DNA of 64,000 nt from Macrostomum hystrix (lineage: Eukaryota > Platyhelminthes > Macrostomidae). Positions 48,401 to 57,257 of this stretch are shown here, piece by piece (position 1 is the first letter of the stretch; each line of letters starts with the position of its first letter). The translations under genes and the position numbers were made by a program. The stretch lies in NCBI GenBank assembly GCA_950097015.1, contig CATNEN010000038.1, forward strand, positions 15,494,001-15,558,000, in the 5' to 3' direction. The notes below the pieces were generated by a model. That model made no database searches. It was not told the DNA's origin and was given only the letters and a program-made list of their open reading frames with translations.

Positions 48401-49475
48401 TAAATGACCTGTTATTATAACCCAACCTATTAAATGACCTGTTATTATAACCCAACCTATTAAATGACCTGTTATTATAACCCAACCTATTAAATGACCT
48501 GTTATTATAAGCCAACCTATTAAATGACCTGTTATTATAACCCAACCTACTAAATGACCTGTTATTATAACGCGACCTACTAAATGACCTGTTATTATAA
48601 CGCGACCTATTAAATGACCTGTTATTATAACGCGACCTACTAAATGACCTGTTATTATAACGCGACCTACTAAATGACCTGTTATTATAACCCAACCTAT
48701 TAATTGACCTGTTATTATAACGCGACCTATTAAATGACCTGTTATTATAACGCGACCTACTAAATGACCTGTTATTATAACCCAACCTATTAATTGACCT
48801 GTTATTATAACGCGACCTACTAAATGACCTGTTATTATAACGCGACCTACTAAATGACCTGTTATTGTGAGTTGTTATTATGACTTAAAGTAGTGACATG
48901 TTACGCTCGAGTAAGGCTGCGCGTACATATGTTCAGTCCCTGGACTGGGGAAGATACGCTCGTATAGCCACCCAAAATTCTACTCCAGCTGCTTGGTGAA
49001 CTGAAGGAAATCAGAGTCTCAAAGCCAACTTTCACCCACCCAACTCGTCCAGGTAAAAATGTGGAGCTCAACAACAGGTAAATTTGTGCGCGATCTGCTT
49101 CGCTTAGAATCCGCCGGTCACGGTGGTGTTGTCTGGCGCATCTGCGCCTCCGACACCCGACTGGTGTGCGCCGCCGGCTCGCGTAATGGCTCCGAGGATG
49201 CCAAGCTCATTGTGCTTAATTTCGATCCGGACTCCGTCTCTGAGACGCCACACGCTTGTAATCGTGGCGGCGGCGTCTGCGGCTGCGGTGCCAACAGCTG
49301 CCAGAGCTGCTGCGTGCCCGATCAGAATAGGGGCTTCGGCGCTGACACGGCGCCTGCGTCCGACTCGCCAGCAGTCGGGGCAGCGGCTGCCGGCCTCGAC
49401 TGGCCCGATCTGGTTGGCGACGCGGCTGCCGACATTCTGTTGCAGCCGCAGCCGGCAGACGACGAGGATCACTGA
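45462..49475 (+). CDS. FBXW7: F-box/WD repeat protein 7 (SCF ubiquitin ligase substrate receptor)
   Basis: Substrate-recognition subunit of an SCF E3 ligase. It binds phosphodegrons with its WD40 propeller and SKP1 with its F-box. Exons 45462-45511, 45629-46139, 46726-47448 and 49053-49475 give 568 residues in frame. A short basic start (KRLKLK, possible nuclear signal) and a dimerisation-type helix region precede the F-box (HLPTELSLRILAKLCPRDLL, about 66-108) and eight WD repeats (about 155-510). Three arginines that contact phosphodegrons in the human protein are conserved: STVRC, SGSRD and AAVRA contexts. After the last blade (KLIVLNFD) there is an unusual Cys/Gly/Ala-rich and acidic C-terminal extension. 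The N-terminus is short; further upstream first exons could exist. Introns 2 and 3 are mostly tandem repeats. Confidence 0.95.
46195..46630. repeat. 20 bp minisatellite in FBXW7 intron 2
   Basis: About 20 units of actagtcatagacaaccaag, partly diverged, with a 60 bp block (ending caacgaatagttat) repeated three times. Confidence 0.9.
47449..47934 (+). other. Unique 5' part of FBXW7 intron 3
   Basis: Purine-rich stretch at 47760-47880. The string gagccaat-cag-gccgagag occurs twice (47664 and 47806), possibly the ends of a small decayed element. No exon seen. Confidence 0.4.
47935..48872. repeat. 30 bp minisatellite in FBXW7 intron 3
   Basis: About 31 units containing taaatgacctgttattataa followed by cccaacctat or cgcgacctac. 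The run of variants repeats with a period of 360 bp (12 units), for example the taattgacc variant at about 48331 and 48691, so the array has higher-order structure. Confidence 0.95.
48905..49015 (-). mobile_element. SINE family A fragment in FBXW7 intron 3
   Basis: On the minus strand, cagttcaccaagcagctgga and cagtccagggactgaacata match the family A body. The tRNA-like head is missing. It lies about 40 bases upstream of the last FBXW7 exon. Confidence 0.65.
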
Positions 49476-49729
49476 TCATGGCTGATTTTGCGATTTTAAT
49501 TTTTAAAACATCTTTGGTCTTTCCTTTTATTAGGATAAAAATCATACTCGCCTCAAACTTGCATTGAGTTTTTTCGAGATTGTAAAAATGCCCTAGCTGT
49601 ATTTGTTTATTTAATGGTTTATTTTAAATGCTAACTGATTTGTCTTGTGTTCTCCTATAATCTGTTATATTACTTTTTTATCTCATTTCATTGTGTTCGC
49701 CGGAAGTGAATTCCATTTATTTATTCTCT
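49476..49729 (+). other. FBXW7 3' flank
   Basis: AT-rich, T-rich sequence. Probably the 3' UTR; no clear AATAAA was picked. Confidence 0.4.
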
Positions 49730-50345
49730 TCCCCTCCCTTCCCTTCCCTTACCTTCCCTTCCCTTCCGTTCCCTTTCCTTATTATGAACCTTATTCCCTT
49801 CCCTTCCTTCCCTTCCCTTCCCTTCCGTTCCCTTTCCTTCCATTCCCTTCTCTTCCCTTCCCTTCCCTTATTATGAACCTTATTCCCTTCCCTTCCTTCC
49901 CTTCCCTTCCCTTCCGTTCCCTTTCCTTCCATTCCCTTCTCTTCCCTTCCCTTCCCTTCCCTTTCCTTCCCTTCCGTTCCCTTTCCTTCCATTACCTTCT
50001 CTTCCCTTCCCTTCCCTTCTCTTCCCTTCCGTTCCCTTCCCTTTCATTCTCTTCCCTTTCATTCTCTTCCCTTTCATTCTCTTCCCTTCCATTCCCTTCT
50101 CTTCCCTTCCCTTCCCTTCCCTTTCCTTCCCTTCCGTTCCCTTTCCTTCCATTACCTTCTCTTCCCTTCCCTTCCCTTCTCTTCCCTTCCGTTCCCTTCC
50201 CTTTCATTCTCTTCCCTTTCATTCTCTTCCCTTCCATTCCCTTTCATTCCCTTTCATTCTCTTCCCTTCCCTACCCTTCCCTTCCCTTCTCTTCCCTCTC
50301 CTTTTCTTCCCCTCACTTCCCTTCCCTCATTCTCTTCTAATTCAT
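49730..50345. repeat. Long pyrimidine tract (TTCCC)n downstream of FBXW7
   Basis: About 600 bases of nearly pure C/T on the plus strand built from ttccc and tttcc/attct units, with two short interruptions (attatgaaccttattccctt). A polypurine-polypyrimidine tract this long can form triplex DNA. Confidence 0.95.
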
Positions 50346-51109
50346 TCTTTCGCTTTTCTTCCATCCCTTCCCTTGATTCACGTTTCACTTTTTCTTTCCT
50401 TTCGTTCTCTGTCGTCTATTTTTCTCGTTCCTTGCCTTTATTCACAATTTCATCTTTCTTGAAAGGGTAATGTACAGTATACTGTATATATTCTCTTCTA
50501 TTTTTGATTCATTAGCCTATCGGTGTTCATGCCTTTGGCTGATCAACGGGCAGTTTTTATATACTCGTAATAACAGGGAGTGACTTTTTTGTTAGTTTTT
50601 TTTCTATTTCTGGCTCGCTTGATTGTATTAATTAATACACATTTCTATAAATATGCAGCTAGGTTTTCGCATGTCATTAAAAAGTAATTATCACCTTTCA
50701 TTTGGTCAGTTTAATTAATTAAATTGCTTGTCATCGCTTCTAATTTCCTTTCTTGTCAAACTAATTCTAGCTAAATTGTGCCATAATTGTAACAATACAA
50801 TAACTGCTTCATCATCTCTTACGTATATTCTCACTGACCTATATTCTAGCGCAACTGTTGTGCATAACACCGGTTAGATCTATTTGAAGAAAATAATATT
50901 GCCTATAATCATTCTGTTGTTCTCGGAGTAATTTTTATTGTATTTCTTTGTCTAATTGTGCGTGTTATCATTTATTCTAATATATGAATACTGATTTTGA
51001 AGATTCGGGTGCAGGTCAACATCTGTTCAGCTGATTCCAACAAATTTTACGCTTTGTGAGCCAATGAAAATTGAATGCTTTGAAACGCAGAAATTTATTT
51101 TTTACTGTT
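50346..51109. other. AT-rich intergenic DNA, no gene seen
   Basis: No domain-like frame, repeat or RNA recognised. Confidence 0.55.
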
Positions 51110-52150
51110 ACCTGTTAGACAGATACCTTCCTGTTAGACAGATACCTTCCTGCTAAACTCATACCCTCCTGCTAAACTCATACCCTCCTGTTAGGCACAT
51201 ACCCTCCTGTTAGACAGATACCTTCCTGTTATACAGAACCCATTCCTTTTAGATAGAAGCCTTCCTGTTAGACAGATACCTTCCTGTTAGACGGATACCT
51301 TCCTGTTAGACAGATACCTTCCTGTTAGACAGATACCTTCCTGTTAGACAGATACCTTCCCGTTAGACAGATACCTTCCTGTTAGACAGATACCTTCCTG
51401 TTAGACAGATACCTTCCTGTTAGACAGATACCTTCCTGTTAGACAGATACCTTCCTGTTAGACAGATACCTTCCTGTTAGACAGATACCTTCCTGTTAGA
51501 CAGATACCTTCCTGCTAAACTCATACCCTCCTGCTAAACTCATACCCTCCTGTTAGACACATACCCTCCTGTTAGGCACATACCCTCCTGGTAGACAGAT
51601 ACCTTCCTGTTATACAGAACCCATTCCTTTTAGATAGAAGCCTTCCTGTTAGATAGATATCTTCCTGTTAAACAGAAGCTTTCCTGTTATGTTCGACACA
51701 TGTATTAAAGTGAGACAGATGTCTTCCTGTTAGACAGAATCCATTCCTGTTAGACAGATACCTTCCTGTTAGACAGATACCTTCCTGTTAGACAGATACC
51801 TTCCTGTTAGACAGATACCTTCCTGTTAGACAGATACCTTCCTGTTAGACAGATACCTTCCTGTTAGACAGATACCTTTCTGTTAGACAGAATCCATTCC
51901 TGTTAGATAAAAGCCTTCCTGTTAGATAGATATCTTCCTGTTAAACAGAAGCTTTCCTGTTATGTTCGACACATGTATTAAAGTGAGACAGATGTCTTCC
52001 TGTTAGACAGAATCCATTCCTGTTAGACAGAAACTTCCTGTTAGACAGAATCCATTCCTGTTAGACAGAAACTTCCTGTTAGACAGAATCCATTCCTGTT
52101 AGACAGAAACTTCCTGTTAGACAGAAACCTCACTGTTATGTTAGACACAT
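51110..52150. repeat. 19 bp minisatellite
   Basis: About 52 units of agataccttcctgttagac. A block ending gttatgttcgacacatgt occurs twice (about 51690 and 51960), and the gctaaactcataccctcc block also occurs twice, showing duplication of 300-400 bp blocks. Confidence 0.95.
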
Positions 52151-52427
52151 GCATTATAGTTAGACAGATGCCTTCTTATTTGATAAAAGTACTAGTTTGA
52201 TAATCAATTAGTTTATTCACGGAAAAGAAAACATGCGTGTCACGCGTGTCACTTTATTACGGCAAATAATTTATTTTTGGTGGGTCGCAAAGAACTTTAG
52301 TTGGAGGAAGAAAATAATTGTTATTGTGGACAGACCGATCACCAATCGCAGCTGTTCTGTGAAAAATGTCTGGTCAGATGTGACACCATTGCTGACGATC
52401 TCTAGACTCAGGCCACACCTTGATATT

Positions 52428-55085
52428 TTAGCTGCCCATGCACACGAAGGATTTCAGCTCGCTCAGACCCTTGGTCTTGCGATCGCAGTTCTCGTTCACG
52501 AATAGGCAGCTGGAGTTAAGTGAATCGGTTGCGGGTTCTTAATTTTACGGTCTGCGATAACTTCATTGGTTGATTGTAAATCATTATGTCCTGCTTAACA
52601 ACTGTTGAACTGGCGCTTTGTAGTATCACAACTGTTAGGCTGAGGGTGTTACTGCTATTTGAATGAGGGTGTTATAGCTGTCAGATTGAGGGTGTTACAG
52701 CTGTCAGATTGAGGGTGTTATAGCTGTCAGATTGAGGGTGTTATAGCTGTCAGATTGAGGGTGTTATAGCTGTCAGATTGAGGGTGTTACAGCTGTCAGA
52801 TTGAGGGTGTTACTGCTAATTAAATGAGGGTGTTACAGCTATTAGACTGAGGATTTTACATCTGTTAGACTAAGGATGTTACAGCTGTTAGACTGGGTTT
52901 TTCAGCTATAATACTAACGTTTTTTACAGCTAAAATACTAAGGTTATTACAGCTAATATACTAAGGGTGTTACAGCTAAAATACTAAGGTTATTACAGCT
53001 AATATACTAAGGGTGTTACATCTAAAATACTAAGGTTATTACAGCTAATATACTAAGGTTATTACAGCTTAAATACTAAGGTTATTACAGCTACAATACT
53101 AAGGTTATTACGGCTAAAATACTAAGGTTATTACAGCTAAAATACTAAGGGTGTTACAGCTAAAATACTAAGGGTGTTACAGCTAAAATACTAAGGTTAT
53201 TACAGCTAAAATACTAAGGGTGTTACAGCTAAAATACTAAGGTTATTACAGCTAATATACTAAGGTTATTACAGCTACAATACTAAGGTTATTACAGCTA
53301 AAATACTAAGGTTATTACAGCTAAAATACTAAGGTTATTACAGCTAAAATACTAAGGGTGTTATAGCTAAAATACAACTGTTAGACTAAGTGGCTGCAGT
53401 GAGTCTCACGTATTGTTGAATCGCAGGATGGTTCTGTCGTCGATGGCGGCCGCACAAATGGGCACCACGACACTGGTGTCGCACGGATAGCGACTACAGG
53501 CGCAGACGGCGCTGCCGCCTGCCGAGATTTGGCACTGGTGAAACTGCGGACAGTCCTTGCGGTCGCAGTTGGCTGTGTGAATGTCGCGAAGGTTTGGGGC
53601 TTTGTAGTAGGGTTTAGACCATAGACAAAAATGCTTACTGTAAGCACAGTAAGCTGTAAGGCTTGCGAAATGTTTTTAGTTTTTGTGAATTAAGATTAGG
53701 CCATAGACAAGAAGTCAGCTGGCAGTGCTGGTGACGCAAAGGATTGACTCTTTTTAAATCGGGTTTTAGGCCATAGACAAAAATTTATTAGAAAATTCAG
53801 TGAGAGAGTGCCAGTTTGCTTGGGGGTCCTAAGGAGATCAGACAGGTGAGAGATGAGACGGAAGAGATAAGACGCAAGAGAGATGAGACGGGGGAGAGAT
53901 GAGACAGGCTGGGAGAGATGAGGCAGGCTGGGAGAGATGAGACAGGCTGGGAGAGATGAGGCAGGCTGGGAGAGATGAGACAGGCTGGGAGAGATGAGGC
54001 AGGCTGGGAGAGATGAGACAGGCTGGGAGAGATGAGGCAGGCGAGATTAAAAAGGGGAGAGATGAGATAGAGTGTACTGTAGAGTAGGTGTTAGGAGGAG
54101 GTAAGGGTCGGATTTGGGAGCTTCGAGGGCCGCATCTGGCCCGCGGGCCGGAGGTTGCCGACCCCTGGTCTGTTGGAATATAATCTTCCTGATTTCCGTT
54201 GCGAGTACTTACTGGTGCATTTGCCCGTAGCAGCGAAACTTGCATCGGCGGTTGAGTATTCAAATTTGCAGTAGGCACCGCTAACACACTGGCCGTCCGT
54301 CTTACAATCTTCGTTTAGCTCCTGTAGGGGGGTTTATCGGATGGATTGCTAGTCTATTCTGATAGTTTGCTTATCTATCTAAATGGGTTTCTAATCTACC
54401 AGAACACATTGCCATTCTACATAAAATGATTGTTTATCGACCAGATTTACTGATAATCTGCCAGATTTGATTGATAATCTACAAGGATTGATTGATAATC
54501 TGCCAGAATTGATTGATAATCTACAAGGACTGATTGATAATCTGCCAGAATTGATTGATAATCTGCCAGAATTGATTGATAATCTACAAGGCTCGTTTGA
54601 TAATCTGCCAGAATTGATTGATAATCTACAAGGATTGATTGATAATTTGCCAGAATTGATTGATAATCTACAAGGATTGATTGGTAATCTACCTGATCGG
54701 ATTAATAATCTACCTGATCGGATTGATACTCTACCTGATCAGGTTGATAATCTACCTGATCCGATTGCTAATCCATCTGGAAGGATTAGCAAAGACTCAC
54801 CGAGCCGCACAAGCAGACTTGAGTAATCTACCTACAAAGACTCACCGAGCCGCACAAGCAGACTTGAGTAATCTACCTACAAAGACTCACCGAGCCGCAC
54901 AAGCAGACACACATCTTGCTGCCAACAGTTTTAGTGAAGGTTCGACCCTCGGCTCGCACAGTCGGCAGCTGGCAGTCGCATTCTGCCTGGCCGCACATCT
55001 CGATGCCGCCGGCGGACTGTGCGGCGGCCAGTGAGCCGACGGCCAAAGCTGCGGCTGCGATGATGAGCGCAATCTGTTGCTGCAT
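52428..55085 (-). CDS. Secreted follistatin/Kazal-type protease-inhibitor-like protein, four exons
   Basis: Exons in coding order: 55085-54891, 54321-54213, 53572-53410 and 52509-52428. All junctions have GT/AG borders and matching phases, giving 182 residues. A signal peptide (MQQQIALIIAAAALAVGSLA) is followed by a Cys-rich segment (MCGQAECDC, MCVCLCGS), a second Cys-rich segment (EDCKTDGQCVSGAYC) and a follistatin/Kazal-like module. The module starts NCDRKDCPQFHQC, continues CACSRYPCDTSVVVPICAAA and ends NNTCLFVNENCDRKTKG with a last Cys in FVCMGS. The Cys spacing fits Kazal domains, which usually block serine proteases, though the module could also bind growth factors as in follistatins. 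The reactive-site target cannot be read. All three introns contain tandem repeats. Confidence 0.85.
52640..52830. repeat. 23 bp minisatellite in Kazal gene intron 3
   Basis: About eight units with gagggtgttatagctgtcag. Related to the following 23 bp array, with which it shares gggtgttacagct. Confidence 0.9.
52895..53372. repeat. Second 23 bp minisatellite in Kazal gene intron 3
   Basis: About 20 units with aaaatactaaggttattaca, alternating with aagggtgttaca. It has the same period as the neighbouring array, and intermediate units at 52830-52900 (tgttagactaaggatgttac) link the two. Confidence 0.92.
53840..54045. repeat. 21 bp minisatellite in Kazal gene intron 2
   Basis: About nine units with gagagatgagacaggctggg, alternating gacagg and ggcagg. 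Confidence 0.92.
54119..54168 (-). mobile_element. hAT-type transposon terminus in Kazal gene intron 2
   Basis: On the minus strand the sequence reads caggggtcggcaacctccgg, then cccgcgggccagatgcggcc. This matches the conserved ends of hAT elements and their MITEs. No matching opposite end was identified with confidence, so this is a remnant. Confidence 0.5.
54430..54790. repeat. 21 bp minisatellite in Kazal gene intron 1
   Basis: About 17 units of the form attgataatctgccagaatt, regularly alternating with attgataatctacaaggatt, so a 42 bp dimer is the unit of copying. The last units drift to acctgatcgg. Confidence 0.93.
54791..54905 (-). repeat. 45 bp repeat that triplicates the exon 1 splice donor of the Kazal gene
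   Basis: The string aaagactcaccgagccgcac starts at 54791, 54836 and 54881, a 45 bp period. On the minus strand each copy contains the last exon 1 codons (TGCGGCTCG) followed by gtgagtc, so two spare donors lie inside the intron. Confidence 0.9.
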
Positions 55086-55639
55086 ATTTTCGTCCTCTGT
55101 TGTAGCCCGAAAAAATATAAATTTGTGCCGTTCCAATCGAAATCTCCCCTCTTATGTTTTCCTAATCAAGTCGTCTTCTTCTTTTGTCTCGACTAAAATT
55201 ATTTGGGCAAAGAAGTTTTGTTCGGTTTTCGGTGTCTGATTTCCGTTGACTACGACTATATTTGGACAACAGCATCTGGTCACAATCTGGTCATTCACAG
55301 TCTGTTCAATCCGGGTCTCTTTGTGTGTGTTTGTGTTTTGTCCAACTGTAGGATTTGTCAGCACTTTTTTTCTTATTATTATTTTTCGCTGAAAATTTTT
55401 CTTCCGTCTCCGACATTTTGGCGTGGCATTGGTGTTGTAGTCTTCATAGAAGAACAGTTTGCTTTTTTGAAATTTTCTTGTCACGCGGTGAAATATAACA
55501 CTGCCTACCAATTCAATCGAGGTTTATAGTCTTTTGTCTGGGTTGCTTTTTTATCTTTTAGAAGCACCCGATACAGTTTCTTAGATGTCATTCGAAGTGC
55601 CTTTAGATCTTCAGTTGGATTAAAACCTCAATTTACGGT
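55086..55639. other. Upstream region of the Kazal gene
   Basis: AT-rich. Presumably contains the minus-strand promoter. Open frames here look incidental. Confidence 0.4.
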
Positions 55640-55885
55640 TGGTTCGCTTCAGGTTTGGTTCGCTTCAGGGCTGGTTTAGTTCAGGGTTGGTTCAGTTTAG
55701 GTTTGGTTCGCTTCAGGGTTGGTTCAGTTTAGGTTTGGTTCGCTTCAGGGTTGGTTCCGGGTTGGTTCACTTCAGGGTTGGTTCACTTCAGGGTTGGTTC
55801 GCTTCAGGGTTGGTTCACTTCAGGGTTGGTTCGCTTCAGGGTTGGTTCACTTCAGGTTTGGTTCACTTCAGGGCTGGTTCAAATG
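55640..55885. repeat. 16 bp minisatellite
   Basis: About 15 units of ggttcgcttcagggtt with cgctt/cactt/cagtt variants. Confidence 0.93.
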
Positions 55886-56174
55886 AGAGTTTTTTAATTC
55901 AGGTATGAACCAGTTGAGAGAAAGCCTTTGTAATTAAGTACTGGGTTTACTAGTAAGTTTGTTATACTCGTACACTTTCGTGTGTTGCATTTTGTTGCAT
56001 TCATTTAGGTAAATAAAATTTGAGCTACAATTCTGCCTTTGTCTCAAGTTCTTCTTTGTCGCTAAAAGTAGCAGCCACGGACTATGAGCACAATTTACTG
56101 CTTTACTTTGTTAAACTGTAGCCAGTTCCTGTTCCTGTTGAACTCTCGAAATTTTGAAGCCGTGACTGTAATGA

Positions 56175-56725
56175 CCTTAATTTTATCGGTAGAATCATTT
56201 CTGTTCGACAGGAGCCATTCCTGTTAGTCAGGAGCCATTGCTGTTAGACAGGAGCTATTTCTGTTAGACAGGAGCCATTCCTGTTAGACAGCAGCCATTC
56301 CTGTTAGACAGGAGCCGTTCCTGTTAGACAGCAGCCATTCCTGTTAGACAGGAGCCGTTCCTGTTAGACAGGAGTGATTTCTGTTAGACAGGAGCCGTTC
56401 TGTTAGACAGCAGCCATTCCTGTTAGACAGGAGTGATTTCTGTTAGACACGAGCCATTCCTGTTCGACAGCAGCCATTCCTGTTAGACAGGAGCCGTTCC
56501 TGTTAGACAGCAGCCATTCCTGTTAGACAGGAGTGAATTCTGTTAGTCAGGAGCCATTCCTGTTCGACAGGAGCCATTGCTGCTAGACCGGAACCGTTCC
56601 TGTTAGACAGGAGCCATTTCTGTTAGACACGAGCCATTCCTGTTAGACAGGAGCCGTTCCTGTTAGACAGCAGCCATTCCTGTTAGACAGGAGTGATTTC
56701 TGTTAGACAGGAGCCGTTCCTGTTG
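56175..56725. repeat. 20 bp minisatellite
   Basis: About 27 units of cctgttagacaggagccatt with variants gcagccatt, gagtgattt and gagccgtt. It shares cctgttagaca with the array at 51110-52150. Confidence 0.95.
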
Positions 56726-57257
56726 GAACTTCAGAACATTTTAATGCACTTGTACTTAAATTGCTAATTGTTAAAAAATGCTCCTGCTAATGTTTATTTT
56801 ATTATAAACAAATTACCACTTAAAATAACTAGCTACCGCTAACTAACATACTTGCTTATTGTGTACATGCCAAATTAAGACTTCAGTACTTATAACCTTC
56901 CCTAAACTATTACTTTCGCAGGCTTCAAGAATGTCATTGCTACACTGCCATTTTATATCGATCCCAATCGAATCACGTGAAACCCTGGGTAGAGAAGGGA
57001 CGAGAAGGGGAGAGGGAGAGGACAGTTGAGAGAAGTGAAATAAAGTTGAAATCGATTATTTCTTAGTGTCGCATTTTTTTAAACTATCGCGTCTATTGTG
57101 GGGGGGATAAGGCTTGTAGATTGTTCGAGAAGCATGTGTTTTTGTTAGAGCTAATAGGGAGACACCCAAAAGTTGAAGAGAAGGAGAGAACACTTGACTT
57201 CCTCTCTAGTGGATCCTTGGCGCAGCAGCAGCAGCCGCAGCCGCCGCCGCCTGCCAC
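56726..57257 (+). other. Upstream region and probable 5' UTR of the CCDC149-like gene
   Basis: AT-rich DNA becomes purine-rich (gagaaggggagagggagagg near 57000), then GC-rich with cagcagcagccgcagccgcc just before the ATG. No TATA box is called. Confidence 0.4.

Noticed and set aside
47811-48785. Minus-strand frame with NNRSFNRS repeats
   Set aside because: The 30 bp intron repeat of FBXW7 read antisense. No start, splice or domain evidence.
49645-50340. Phe/Pro/Ser-rich plus frame and Lys/Glu/Gly-rich minus frames
   Set aside because: Low-complexity translation of the pyrimidine tract.
52233-52505. Plus-strand 90-codon frame
   Set aside because: It overlaps, antisense, the last exon of the Kazal-type gene, which has matching phase and Cys pattern.
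53838-54287. Minus-strand frame with LPACLISPSLPHLSQ repeats
   Set aside because: Formed by the 21 bp intron repeat and the hAT-like end. The real exon (54213-54321) uses another frame.
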